Shown: positions 27,341-36,070, numbered from the stretch's first letter. The stretch: 64,000 nt of DNA from Bacteroidia bacterium (GCA_905373475.1 CAJPTC010000002.1:62001-126000); one strand, 5' to 3'. Numbers and translations are program-made. The notes: generated from the letters alone by a model not told the origin.

Positions 27341-28630
27341 TTAACTATGCGACTTGCCCGAATAGATAAGCAACGTCTGCCCCACGCGTATCATGTGCCC
27401 AGAGATCCCGTTCCAAGCCTTGAGCTGCTGCACAGTTACTTTGTAACGCGAGGCGATAGAGCCCAGTACATCTCCTTGGCGTACCTTGTAACGAATGGCA
27501 TTCCCATTGCCAGGAGTAGCAAACGCTACCTCCTTATGCATTAAAGGTTCACGAATTCGCTGCGGAGAGAGAAAAACAGAATCCTTGTAACCGCGAATCT
27601 CATTCTCACGGTCAATAAACGCGCCCACATGTTCAAACGGCAGACGAATTATATTGCCCGAAGGGGAAGGTAAGAGGTCGTGTTTGTATTGCGGATTGAG
27701 ATCGCGAAGCTGCTGCAGCGGTACATTCAGTACCTCTGCCACCTGCTGTAGGTGCATCTTGCCGTTTACTACAATCGTATCCGTTGTCCTCGGAAGCGTT
27801 AGCTGCACAGGAGCAATTCTATGCTCTGCGGCATAATTCATGGCATAATTCGCGGCAATGAAGGCTGGTACATACCCCCTCGTTTCGCGGGGTAAGAAGT
27901 AGTAAATATCCCAATAGTCCCGTTTTCCCCCTGCGCGTCGGATCGCCTTGTTCACATTGCCTGGTCCACAATTGTAGGCAGCAATTACAAGCGTCCAGTC
28001 TCCATACATCTCGTAAAGATCGCGCAGATAGCGTGCCGCAGCATGTGTGGCAGCAATCGGATCGCGACGTTCGTCTACGTAGGAATCGATTTGAAGATTG
28101 TAACGCCGCCCCGTGCCGTACATAAATTGCCAAAGCCCTGTGGCACCCACCCGCGAAACAGCTCGCGGATTGAGAGCCGATTCAATAACAGGCAATATCC
28201 GCAATTCTACGGGCAGCTGATAGGAATCTAGAATTTCCTCGAAAATGGGGAAATAGTATTCGGTAAGTCCGAGCATTACACTTACCTGTGCACGCTTGCG
28301 CTGCGTGTATACGCTAATGTAGTTACGCACAATGCTATTGAAGGGTAACTCAATGAGAGTATTCAATTTCGCAAGGCGCTTCATATAGACAGAGTCTGGA
28401 CAATCGGGGGTAATAACAGCACTATCATAATCGAACGTCTCGGCAAGTACTGTGCTATCCACATTCTGGCGCACATACCAGAGATGCACCATTTTATCTA
28501 GATTCTCGAGGTATTCCGTGTGCATTGAGTCGGCGGGTTCGCGCACCGTTCTGGGTGCAGGGGCAGCTGTAGCTACAAGAGTGCCGAAGAGAGCCAACAG
28601 CAGTAGGGTGTGCCGCATTTTTGAGTTCAT
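27341..28630 (-). CDS. Membrane-bound lytic murein transglycosylase, MltD-like
   Basis: This 429-residue exported protein contains an SLT lysozyme-like domain and LysM peptidoglycan-binding sequence. The catalytic glutamate is E150 in PVIESALNPRAVS, followed by GATGLWQFM and AAYNCGPGNVNKAI. A C-terminal LysM repeat (YKVRQGDVLGSIASRYKVTV) is clear, and a degenerate one lies near residues 285-330. It cleaves the glycan strand of peptidoglycan. It lies 4 bp from the DUF5683 gene in the conserved Bacteroidetes order ParA-ParB-DUF5683-MltD. Confidence 0.93.
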   Translation of the reverse strand: MNSKMRHTLLLLALFGTLVATAAPAPRTVREPADSMHTEYLENLDKMVHLWYVRQNVDSTVLAETFDYDSAVITPDCPDSVYMKRLAKLNTLIELPFNSIVRNYISVYTQRKRAQVSVMLGLTEYYFPIFEEILDSYQLPVELRILPVIESALNPRAVSRVGATGLWQFMYGTGRRYNLQIDSYVDERRDPIAATHAAARYLRDLYEMYGDWTLVIAAYNCGPGNVNKAIRRAGGKRDYWDIYYFLPRETRGYVPAFIAANYAMNYAAEHRIAPVQLTLPRTTDTIVVNGKMHLQQVAEVLNVPLQQLRDLNPQYKHDLLPSPSGNIIRLPFEHVGAFIDRENEIRGYKDSVFLSPQRIREPLMHKEVAFATPGNGNAIRYKVRQGDVLGSIASRYKVTVQQLKAWNGISGHMIRVGQTLLIYSGKSHS

Positions 28631-28634
28631 GATG

Positions 28635-29699
28635 TTAAAAGTATAGGTTGAAATTCATCGCCAGAACCCCAGAAGAAGCATTACCAAAACTTGGGGTTAA
28701 CGACGGATAAATGCGCATGGCAAGATCGGAATCAACATTCCAGTAGTAGAGATGTGCACCCACATACGCGTCTATTACGTTGAGTACATAGAGCAAGGAG
28801 AGCCCTAGAAGGCTCAAATCGCGGTTTCGTCGGTAGTAGTCGCGAAAGTACTGTATATCCTGCCGCGAACGTTTTCCTTCAAACTCATCTATAGTTTCAG
28901 GATTTTCATCGAGCAAATAGGTCAGCGCCTTATCAAAGCGTCGGTATAGCTGATCCATACGCATAAACTGCGAGGTAAGATAAACAGCAGCACCGTAGAT
29001 GATGGGCACTTTCCAGTAGGAATGCGTATACATTTGCCCAAGTCCTGGCAATAGGGCGCTCGAAACAAGCGCCGCAAATGGGGACTTGAAATTGGGGCTG
29101 TGGTTTACTAGTGCATCCGCAACCCCCAATGAATAACTGACCGCAGCAGCCACAATACTTCCGTTACGAAGAGAACGCATCTCGATTCTCCTGCTCTCCT
29201 GTTCAATCTTTGTAGATGGCACAAGCGATAACGTTTCGGAAAGCAAGCTATTGTAGCGCCTGTGAAAATAAACACTCGCCCATGTAAAGCCCACCACTGA
29301 GCCCGTGACGAGAGGTACTTTCCAATAATCGCCGTTTATTACTTGCCCCGCCCCTGGCAATACAAGCGCCGATAGCGCCACTGTTGACATCGAGAGCGAG
29401 TCGCAAAATCGGCGGAAACGCGACTTGGGAAAGGGATGAAAGATCGATTCTGCCGTTTTTCCTTGCAAAGACGTGCTGGCGTCTATCAGCTTAGTTGCGG
29501 AGATACGGACGGCACTCACAGTATCAGTTATCACACTCGGCACACTTTGTAGCGAGTCGGTTTGTAACTGTACACTATCTTGTGCTTTTGTCTTTGTAAT
29601 AGTAAGAGTTAATAGGCTGAGCGAGGCATATAAAGCAATGTGGGCAATGATGGCATTGCTCCGTTTTTCTCCTTTTGATCGCCCCTTTTCGCTCGTCAT
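28635..29699 (-). CDS. DUF5683 family membrane protein with duplicated motif
   Basis: This 354-residue protein has a signal anchor and several hydrophobic segments, and matches the DUF5683 family found next to parB in Bacteroidetes. The family motif LLPGLGQMYTHSYWKVPIIYG and the C-terminal block YYRRNRDLSLLGLSLLYVLN with IDAYVGAHL are present. An additional copy of the motif, LVLPGAGQVINGDYWKVPLVTG, occurs about 100 residues earlier. Its function is unknown; context suggests envelope or segregation-linked work. It starts 7 bp after parB. Confidence 0.82.
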   Translation of the reverse strand: MTSEKGRSKGEKRSNAIIAHIALYASLSLLTLTITKTKAQDSVQLQTDSLQSVPSVITDTVSAVRISATKLIDASTSLQGKTAESIFHPFPKSRFRRFCDSLSMSTVALSALVLPGAGQVINGDYWKVPLVTGSVVGFTWASVYFHRRYNSLLSETLSLVPSTKIEQESRRIEMRSLRNGSIVAAAVSYSLGVADALVNHSPNFKSPFAALVSSALLPGLGQMYTHSYWKVPIIYGAAVYLTSQFMRMDQLYRRFDKALTYLLDENPETIDEFEGKRSRQDIQYFRDYYRRNRDLSLLGLSLLYVLNVIDAYVGAHLYYWNVDSDLAMRIYPSLTPSFGNASSGVLAMNFNLYF

Positions 29700-29706
29700 T
29701 GTGCCA

Positions 29707-30621
29707 TTAGCTCTCTTGCAAAAGCTTTCGCATCAATTCTTTTCTCTCGCCTTCTGTACGGAACGAGAGAACTATTTTCCCGCTCCCCTTTTCATTCCCG
29801 TTAACTTTCACTCCCCAACCGAAGCGTTTTTCTAGCGAGGTTTGCATCTCCTCTACGTAGCCTATATTCTGAGGCGTTGCAGAATTTTCGCCTCCATTTG
29901 TAGCAACAGTGCCACTAGGCTCAGCCTCCCTGATTTGTGTGAGCTCGCGAACCAATTCCTCGCATTTCCGCACGGAGAGACCTTCCTCCAAAATGCGATG
30001 CATGAGTTGCAACTGAAGCTCGTGATCCTCAAGCCCTAAGAGAGCTTTTGCGTGCCCCATAGAGAGGGCACGAGTACGTATGTTTAGCTGAATCTCGGCG
30101 GGGAGCTTCAACAGGCGCATATAGTTCGAAATTGTCGCACGATTCTTACCCACGCGAGGCGAAAGCTCCTCTTGCGAGAGGTGGCATTCGTCTAGCAGAC
30201 GTTGGAAACTAAGCGCTATTTCAATGGCATTGAGATCAGAACGCTGTATGTTCTCCACGAGTGCCATCTCCACCATGCCCTGATCATCGGTTTCACGCAC
30301 GTAGGCGGGGATACTTGTGAGCCCAGCGCGACGCGAAGCACGAAAGCGGCGTTCACCTGAGATAATTTGATAACGCCCCCCCTCAATCGTTCGTACCGTG
30401 ATGGGTTGTATAATCCCAATCTTAGCAATGGAGTCGGCAAGCTCTTGCAACTCTTCCTCGCTGAATTCGGTACGGGGCTGAAAGGGATTGACCTCAATCT
30501 GCGTGAGAGGGATCTCGCGCACCGCAACGATTTGCTGAGCGGCGGGGGTAGTATATTGCGCGTTAGAGCCTCCCAGTATCGTATCAAGTCCTCGTCCTAA
30601 TGGATCAGTTTTCTTAGACAT
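29707..30621 (-). CDS. parB: Chromosome-partitioning protein ParB
   Basis: This 304-residue protein is the CTP-dependent DNA clamp that loads at parS and drives segregation with ParA. The N-terminal domain has the nucleotide-binding ISGERRFRASRRAG, and the central helix-turn-helix includes LSQEELSPRVGKNRATISNYM. A C-terminal dimerisation segment follows a variable linker. It lies 11 bp from parA. A probable binding site occurs at 62461-62476 in this window. Confidence 0.96.
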   Translation of the reverse strand: MSKKTDPLGRGLDTILGGSNAQYTTPAAQQIVAVREIPLTQIEVNPFQPRTEFSEEELQELADSIAKIGIIQPITVRTIEGGRYQIISGERRFRASRRAGLTSIPAYVRETDDQGMVEMALVENIQRSDLNAIEIALSFQRLLDECHLSQEELSPRVGKNRATISNYMRLLKLPAEIQLNIRTRALSMGHAKALLGLEDHELQLQLMHRILEEGLSVRKCEELVRELTQIREAEPSGTVATNGGENSATPQNIGYVEEMQTSLEKRFGWGVKVNGNEKGSGKIVLSFRTEGERKELMRKLLQES

Positions 30622-30632
30622 GTCTGAACTGA

Positions 30633-31412
30633 TTAGTTAGCAGTCGCTTGCTCCGATTCGTTCCTTCGGATCAGTTCGAGAGCAAGATTCGTATAACACT
30701 GCGCCCCCGCCGAGGTTGCATCGTAGAGAATAACGGGTTTGCCGTGGCTAGGCGCCTCGCTTAGTCTAACGTTGCGGATAATCATGGTGTCAAATACCAT
30801 GTCCTTGAAGTGCTGCCGCACCTGTCCTACAACTTGGTTAGCCAACTTCGTACGGGCATCATACATGGTAAACAGGAAGCCCTCAATCTTGATATGGGGG
30901 CTAAATCGTTCGCCTGTAATCTTGATCGTGTTGAGCAGCTTTCCCAACCCCTCTAGGGCGAAATACTCGCATTGTACGGGTATAATGACCGAATCTGCCG
31001 CGGTAAGGGCATTTAGAGTTACTAGACCTAGCGAAGGCGAGCAGTCTATGAAGATATAATCGTATTCGGTACGCAGAGGTGCAATCATCCTCCGCAGAAT
31101 TGTCTCACGGGCTTCGACGTCTACTATTTCGAGTTCCGCTCCCACAAGGTTAACGTTGGAGGGGAGTAGATCTAGCTTGGGTAGCTCGGTGTGTACGATA
31201 ACATCGTGCGGTTCGGCAACCCCGATTATGCATTCATAAAGCCCCTGTCTCTCTGTGGAGATTCCGAGTCCCGAGGTAGAATTTGCCTGCGGATCGGCGT
31301 CTATAAGGAGAACACGTTTCCCTTCAACGGCCAGACAAGCCGACAGGTTAATTGCCGTCGTGGTTTTACCAACGCCCCCCTTTTGGTTTGCGATAGGAAT
31401 TACTTTCGCCAT
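30633..31412 (-). CDS. parA: Chromosome-partitioning ATPase ParA (Soj)
   Basis: The product is a 259-residue ParA-type ATPase. The deviant Walker A motif KGGVGKTT is at residues 11-18, the Walker A-prime region is LIDADPQANST, and Walker B is YIFIDCSPSLG. It acts on the nucleoid and is stimulated by ParB. A perfect -7 box lies 50 bp upstream, so parA is the promoter-proximal gene of the parA-parB-DUF5683-mltD group. Confidence 0.97.
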   Translation of the reverse strand: MAKVIPIANQKGGVGKTTTAINLSACLAVEGKRVLLIDADPQANSTSGLGISTERQGLYECIIGVAEPHDVIVHTELPKLDLLPSNVNLVGAELEIVDVEARETILRRMIAPLRTEYDYIFIDCSPSLGLVTLNALTAADSVIIPVQCEYFALEGLGKLLNTIKITGERFSPHIKIEGFLFTMYDARTKLANQVVGQVRQHFKDMVFDTMIIRNVRLSEAPSHGKPVILYDATSAGAQCYTNLALELIRRNESEQATAN

Positions 31413-31461
31413 ACTTCGTTCTTAGTTTAAGGCACATTCGCTACGCGCCTAAGATCTTACG

Positions 31462-31469
31462 CAAAGATA
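31462..31469 (-). promoter_or_regulatory. -7 box TATCTTTG for the parA operon
   Basis: This is a perfect TAnnTTTG match on the minus strand, with a leader of roughly 45 nt before the parA ATG at 31412. Confidence 0.5.
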
Positions 31470-31663
31470 AAGATTAGCGTATTAACGCGCTGAAGCTTAG
31501 AAATCGGTCGTACGAAAGCTTGTTGTTCATAAGTTGTTACTTGGTTCGTTCGCACAAGTGCTGCGAGCACGCAAAGTGTGTATATAACTCGCATCTACGG
31601 GCTTCTCTACGCGAACATCTCGTCTCTCGCGGCTGCGCTCAACATTCCCTGAGAGATTAAAAC
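31470..31663. other. Intergenic stretch without recognised feature
   Basis: This is the left part of the 640-bp gap between parA and the helix-hairpin-helix gene. I see short arms such as cgcacaagtgctgcgagcacg but no gene, RNA or repeat that I can support. The right part carries a degraded open frame, listed separately. Confidence 0.4.
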
Positions 31664-31673
31664 TACCTTTGTA

Positions 31674-31923
31674 ATGCAGCATGTATTTATTGAATTTGAG
31701 GTAGTTAGAGAATTGTGAAAAATTAAGAGGGATACTCCATCATGGCTCTGACCCTTATTTTTCGGGGTTGGTTATTTCTAAACTTTGTAATGACCCGAAG
31801 TTTGAAGAAAAGCTCGAACGATTAAACGCCTATTATTCAAAAGACGAACATGAAAAGGATTTATTCGCCTTCGAGAAGCTAAAAGAGATTCTCGAACGCG
31901 TAGAACTACGATATAATGTGTAA
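31674..31923 (+). pseudogene. Small frameshifted open frame (about 83 residues if repaired)
   Basis: An ATG at 31674 opens a frame reading MQHVFIEFEVVREL that stops at 31716. A second frame, offset by one base, continues naturally as EKLRGILHHGSDPYFSGLVI and goes on through NDPKFEEKLERLNAYYSK to a TAA at 31921-31923. The joint is at the bases ttgtgaaa around 31713-31720. The second frame has protein-like composition (charged, helical). No family was recognised. A TACCTTTG box (31664-31671) lies only 2 bp before the ATG, so the true start may be different. It may be a decaying gene, a transferred remnant, or a sequencing error. Confidence 0.4.
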
Positions 31924-32052
31924 AGAGAGCCTCGTGCCATTGTGCAGTGCATATACAAAGCTACCGCAAACACAAACCATCTGTTCCTGCTTTGCACCAT
32001 CCTTTCCTATGCATTGCAATAAATACGTGAATGGCAGAAATTTCACTTTCGC

Positions 32053-32763
32053 CTATTCAAAAACCATATAGGGGCGAAGGCGTTCCAATGTCGCAGAATC
32101 GACTACGTACGACTTGCTAAACTGCTCTACAGAACCAAATCTACCTCCTAAAGCCTCCCGAAAGTGAATTAGTACCCCCGCTTGGCGTGCACTAAATCCG
32201 AGTGCTTGAAATGTGGCAGCGCTGGCAGTGTCTGGGTTAAACAAAAATAGCTCTGGTGCGCTGTGAGTCTCTATAGAACCGCGCTTCGCGTCGTATTTAC
32301 TCGGGAGTGCAATATAGGGTTCTAAGCGTTTGTAGCCCTTCTCGCCTATCACGAAGCAATTCGCCAACCGCTCTTTGTATTGAAATCCCCCGATCTTTGT
32401 GCGATAACGGATGATGGTTTGCGCTTGCTTAGCCGAGAAACCGAACAATTCCCAAGTCTCTATTGATGCTGTATCAGGATTGAAACGCTTTAATACCTTT
32501 TGTCCTCGTGCTTTCCCTTGTGAGGTTTCTGTAAACTCACCCTGTCCTAGCCCCCTAGGCATAGAAGGGGGAGCTTGAATGACAAATTGCACCCTTTTCT
32601 CGGGCGCATCTGTTGTTACAATGGGAGTAAAAAGCGTACTGCGCGGTGCAATAAAAGCACCGAAAATACAAAGCAATAGTGCACAGATTACAAGAGTTTT
32701 ATAACGAAAAAAGAGCGACATAGACACGCTACGTCGCTCCTGTTTCTCTTTCCAAATAGGCAT
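32053..32763 (-). CDS. Helix-hairpin-helix protein with two ComEA-like repeats
   Basis: The 236-residue protein has one N-terminal membrane helix or signal (about residues 24-42) and two copies of a helix-hairpin-helix module. Each starts with FNPDTAS (near residues 93 and 176), followed by LGFSARQA-type helices and ending in ERLRPYM. Such modules bind DNA non-specifically; the exported ComEA-like arrangement suggests DNA binding at the cell surface or periplasm, perhaps in uptake, but no other competence gene is near. It starts 15 bp after the aldolase stop on the same strand. Confidence 0.8.
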   Translation of the reverse strand: MPIWKEKQERRSVSMSLFFRYKTLVICALLLCIFGAFIAPRSTLFTPIVTTDAPEKRVQFVIQAPPSMPRGLGQGEFTETSQGKARGQKVLKRFNPDTASIETWELFGFSAKQAQTIIRYRTKIGGFQYKERLANCFVIGEKGYKRLEPYIALPSKYDAKRGSIETHSAPELFLFNPDTASAATFQALGFSARQAGVLIHFREALGGRFGSVEQFSKSYVVDSATLERLRPYMVFE

Positions 32764-32778
32764 TGCGCCCTATTGCTG

Positions 32779-33837
32779 TTATGCAATCGTTATCTCCTTG
32801 CAGAGATAAACGTCCTGTATGGCATTGAGGAGTGCAATTCCATCTTTCATCGGGCGTTGGAACGCTTTACGCCCACTGATAAGTCCTGTCCCCCCTGCTC
32901 GCTTGTTCACAATAGCCGTAAACACTGCTTCTGCCAAATCGGTTGCTCCTGCCGATGCGCCTCCCGAATTGATAAGCCCTGAGCGCCCTGCAAAGCAGTT
33001 AAGGAGCTGATAACGCGTTAAATCAATCGGATGCTCTGTTGTCAGTTCGGTATAAACCTTTTCATTCGTCTTGGCAAAATTTATTGCCTTGAATCCACCG
33101 TTATTCTCGGGCAACTTCTGTTTAATTATATCCGCCTGAATGGTTACACCCAAATGATTGGCTTGCCCCGTCACATCGGCACTCACGTGGTAATCTACTC
33201 CGTCTTTCTTGAACGCCGAATTGCGCAAGTAGCACCACAGCACCGTTGCCATACCTAGTTCATGTGCCCGCTCAAATGCTTCTGCCACCTCAATTATCTG
33301 CTGGTTAGATTCCTCAGAACCAAAGTAGATAGTAGCTCCTACCGCCGTAGCGCCCAAATTCCAAGCCTCCTCTACCGATCCGAACATAATCTGATCATAC
33401 TTATTCGGGTAGGTAAGCAACTCGTTGTGATTGAGTTTCACAATAAAGGGAATCCTGTGTGCATATTTACGCGAAACGGAAGCAAGCACCCCAAACGTAG
33501 ATGCAACAGCATTACACCCTCCTTCCAGAGCAAGTTTTACAATGTTTTCAGGATCGAAGTACTGCGGATTGGGAGCAAAAGATGCCGCCGCAGTATGCTC
33601 AATACCCTGATCGACAGGAAGGATAGAAACATAGCCCGTACCACTGAGGCGTCCGTGGTTGAATATTGCCTGCAAGCTTCGCATCACCTGTGGCGTGCGG
33701 TTGGACGGAGCAACCACCCGATCTACAAAATCGGAGCCTGGAAGATGAAGCATACTTTTATCGATGCTCGTACACTTGTGTTCAAAGAGCGACTTACCGC
33801 GTTCGCCCATCAGATCGGAGATGCCCTTGAAATCCAT
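32779..33837 (-). CDS. fbaB: Class I fructose-bisphosphate aldolase (FbaB/DhnA type)
   Basis: This 352-residue Schiff-base aldolase splits fructose 1,6-bisphosphate in glycolysis and works in reverse in gluconeogenesis. Family features include ILPVDQGIEHT near residues 72-82, FIVKLNHNELLTYPNKYDQ, and the phosphate-binding NSGGASAG and GTGLISGRKAF. The frame extends 25 codons upstream, but MDFKGISDLMG at 33837 is the family-typical start, and a perfect -7 box lies 25 bp before it. The helix-hairpin-helix gene follows. Confidence 0.93.
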   Translation of the reverse strand: MDFKGISDLMGERGKSLFEHKCTSIDKSMLHLPGSDFVDRVVAPSNRTPQVMRSLQAIFNHGRLSGTGYVSILPVDQGIEHTAAASFAPNPQYFDPENIVKLALEGGCNAVASTFGVLASVSRKYAHRIPFIVKLNHNELLTYPNKYDQIMFGSVEEAWNLGATAVGATIYFGSEESNQQIIEVAEAFERAHELGMATVLWCYLRNSAFKKDGVDYHVSADVTGQANHLGVTIQADIIKQKLPENNGGFKAINFAKTNEKVYTELTTEHPIDLTRYQLLNCFAGRSGLINSGGASAGATDLAEAVFTAIVNKRAGGTGLISGRKAFQRPMKDGIALLNAIQDVYLCKEITIA

Positions 33838-33862
33838 TGGAATATATCTGTTTAGTACTATC

Positions 33863-33870
33863 CAAAAGTA
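33863..33870 (-). promoter_or_regulatory. -7 box TACTTTTG for the aldolase gene
   Basis: This is a perfect TAnnTTTG match on the minus strand. It lies inside the frame extension upstream of the chosen ATG, which argues against the longer protein. Confidence 0.55.
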
Positions 33871-34017
33871 ACCATTTTTGCACAAAGTACACAGCGCGAC
33901 TTCTGGTCGCAAAAAACAAGCGACCTCGTCAATTATTAGCGTAGTTCCGACAAAACCCGTAATTTTACACGGTCAGATTAAAGTAATACTGAATAACCAA
34001 AGATAAAAAGTAGTAGA

Positions 34018-35475
34018 ATGGTGGAAGCAACGCGAAAACTATTGAAAGACTCAAAAGCGGCGCGCTGGTTAGCTCTGGTAATGCTCGCGCTGATGATGTT
34101 TTTCGCCTATATGTTCGTCGACATCTTGTCGCCGTTACAATCTCTTCTAGAAACCTCGAAAGGATGGGATCCCAAGGCCTATGGTACTTACCAAGGGAGT
34201 GAAACGTTCCTCAATGTGTTTGTGTTCTTTTTGATTTTTGCTGGGATTATTCTCGACAAAATAGGAGTACGAAACACAGCAGTTCTCTCTGGGGTTGTGA
34301 TGCTAATCGGGGCATCTATCAAGTTCTACGCCGTCTCCCCCATATTTGAAGGCAGTTCGCTAGACACCGCCCTGCAGACAGCGTGGAATTTCTTCCCATT
34401 CTACGAAGGTATGCCCTCTTCGGCTAAGCTCGCAGCTATTGGCTTCATGCTTTTTGGCTGCGGCGTAGAAATGGCAGGAATTACCGTTTCCAAGGGAATC
34501 GTAAAATGGTTCAAAGGCAAAGAAATGGCACTAGCCATGGGACTAGAAATGGCTATTGCACGTATCGGTGTGGCAGCTGCAGTGCTCATCTCTCCATTCT
34601 TTGCACGTCTGGGAGGTACTGTGGATGTATCACGTTCGGTACTCTTCAGCGTGATCCTTCTCCTGATCGGTCTTATCTGCTTTATTGTCTATTTCTTTAT
34701 GGACAAGAAACTCGAAAAGGAGATGGGCGATAGTGGCGAAGAACCTGAAGAACCCTTCCAGATTAAAGATTTAGGTAAGATCTTCTCTAGTGGAGTCTTT
34801 TGGCTTGTAGCGCTTCTGTGCGTACTCTACTACTCGGCAATTTTCCCATTCCAGAAATACGCCATCAATATGTTGCAGTGCAACCTTGGCTTCACAGAAG
34901 AGAAGGCAGGTCTTGTCTTCTCGGTATTCCCATTGGGTGCTGCTTTAATCACGCCTCTACTAGGTTTCTTCTTAGACTATAAGGGAAGGGGAGCTACAAT
35001 GCTCATTTTTGGAGCATTGCTCCTCATCATCTGCCACGTAACTTTTGCTTTGGTACTCCCAGCTCTGAAAGGAACCGCTCTTGGCACTGCCATCGGTCTT
35101 AACGCTATCGTACTCTTAGGCATTTCGTTCTCTCTCGTTCCCGCCTCGTTATGGCCTAGTGTGCCAAAACTTGTAGACAATCGTTTACTGGGCTCGGCAT
35201 ACGCAGTAATCTTCTGGATACAGAACATCGGTCTGTTTGCATTCCCAATGCTGATAGGAAGTGTATTGCGTTCGGTCAACGAAGGGGTGGAAAATCCGTT
35301 GCAATACAATTACACCATTCCAATGCTCATTTTTGCAAGCTGCGGTGTTATAGCTCTTATTTTAGGACTTGCACTCAAGGGGCTTGATAAGAAGAAAGGT
35401 TATGGACTAGAAAAACCGAACAAAATCAAAGAAAAGCCTAGTACCATTGAGGCTACGATAGAAGCAAATCTGTAA
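34018..35475 (+). CDS. Major facilitator superfamily transporter
   Basis: This 485-residue inner-membrane protein has twelve hydrophobic segments in two groups of six, separated by a charged loop (about residues 222-245, KKLEKEMGDSGEEPEEPF). The MFS-like loop DKIGVRN follows helix 2, and DYKGRG occurs at the equivalent place in the second half. The substrate is unknown. It is transcribed divergently from the aldolase gene and followed by a strong terminator, so it is probably monocistronic. Confidence 0.85.
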   Translation: MVEATRKLLKDSKAARWLALVMLALMMFFAYMFVDILSPLQSLLETSKGWDPKAYGTYQGSETFLNVFVFFLIFAGIILDKIGVRNTAVLSGVVMLIGASIKFYAVSPIFEGSSLDTALQTAWNFFPFYEGMPSSAKLAAIGFMLFGCGVEMAGITVSKGIVKWFKGKEMALAMGLEMAIARIGVAAAVLISPFFARLGGTVDVSRSVLFSVILLLIGLICFIVYFFMDKKLEKEMGDSGEEPEEPFQIKDLGKIFSSGVFWLVALLCVLYYSAIFPFQKYAINMLQCNLGFTEEKAGLVFSVFPLGAALITPLLGFFLDYKGRGATMLIFGALLLIICHVTFALVLPALKGTALGTAIGLNAIVLLGISFSLVPASLWPSVPKLVDNRLLGSAYAVIFWIQNIGLFAFPMLIGSVLRSVNEGVENPLQYNYTIPMLIFASCGVIALILGLALKGLDKKKGYGLEKPNKIKEKPSTIEATIEANL

Positions 35476-35503
35476 TCTACAGGGTGCAATATCCCGACAA
35501 TCG

Positions 35504-35533
35504 AAGCGTGCCTTGTTAAGGCACGCTTTTTTA
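35504..35533 (+). terminator. Intrinsic terminator of the MFS gene
   Basis: The perfect 11-bp arms aagcgtgcctt and aaggcacgctt surround a 3-nt loop and are followed by a run of T. It lies 28 bp after the MFS stop codon. Confidence 0.9.
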
Positions 35534-35684
35534 TTGCCTGTGTATAGAGTCAAGCATACCCAACAACCAAATTCGCGGCGTTGCCCGCAACATCCGCTTT
35601 ATAAAAAACGCATTAACCTCTTGATAGCTGGTATGTAGCAAAACTCTTAATGATCTCAGGATCAGAATTCTATGTGGTCTTAAC

Positions 35685-35808
35685 CAGCGCGACCCGAGGA
35701 GATCCTCTTCAAGAAATGGAGTTTATGCTCCAGTAGGGGCGATGGTTTATCTCCTTGGGTCGGTTGTTTTCTACCTTCCTACAACAAAGGTAGCACACAA
35801 CCTCGCTG
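35685..35808. ncRNA. Candidate structured RNA with a compact three-way junction
   Basis: Three helices meet at one junction with almost no unpaired bases. P1 is cagcg (35685-35689) with cgctg (35804-35808). P2 is a 13-bp stem (35691-35703 with 35749-35761, one G-U pair) enclosing a small tggag/ctcca hairpin. P3 combines ggttgt/acaacc (35762-35767 with 35797-35802) and ctacctt/aaggtag (35771-35777 with 35787-35793). It lies beyond the MFS terminator and 300 bp before glnS, so it is neither gene's tail. On the minus strand a perfect -7 box (TAGATTTG) is read just before it. No known RNA family was recognised, and the strand is undecided. Confidence 0.4.
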
Positions 35809-35822
35809 ATCTATATTACACT

Positions 35823-35830
35823 GCAAATCT
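35823..35830 (-). promoter_or_regulatory. -7 box TAGATTTG reading toward the candidate structured RNA
   Basis: This is a TAnnTTTG match on the minus strand (caaatcta on plus), about 15 nt before the first helix of the candidate RNA. It is the main hint that the RNA would be transcribed leftward. Confidence 0.35.
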
Positions 35831-35834
35831 AAGA

Positions 35835-36070
35835 GTAGGGGCGAGGCACGCCTCGCCCGTAAAATGCGCGCTGCGTATTTTCAGATAGCATCGCGGTTGT
35901 AGCGGCGCGCCATGGCACGCCGTAATAGAACCCCCGCCGTATGGCGAGGCTCGCAACGCCCGTTCTTTTGATTATCAATATATTAACGTTGTATAGAGGA
36001 AATGGGGAAGTTATAAGATGCGCGTTGCGCCATAAAGACGCTGTTAGCGACACTCTTAACTCTTAATTTA
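35835..36070 (+). repeat. Dispersed intergenic repeat, copy R1 (REP-like, hairpin-bearing)
   Basis: The element opens with gtaggggcgaggc and a perfect 9-bp-arm palindrome with a 2-nt loop (35839-35858). It continues with a 'gcgctgcgtatttt' block and ends with 'gctgttagcgacactcttaactcttaa'. This copy is longer than the others because it contains extra hairpins (cggcg/cgccg and cgcc/ggcg near 35900-35950). The shared blocks recur at 46058, 49623 and, in degraded form, 60459. Confidence 0.7.

Noticed and set aside
33262..33855. 197-residue plus-strand frame opposite the aldolase gene
   Set aside because: It is a shadow frame; the aldolase on the other strand explains the openness.
35685..35808. 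Hammerhead or other self-cleaving ribozyme reading of the three-way junction
   Set aside because: The conserved core nucleotides of the hammerhead (CUGAUGA and GAAA) are not at the junction.
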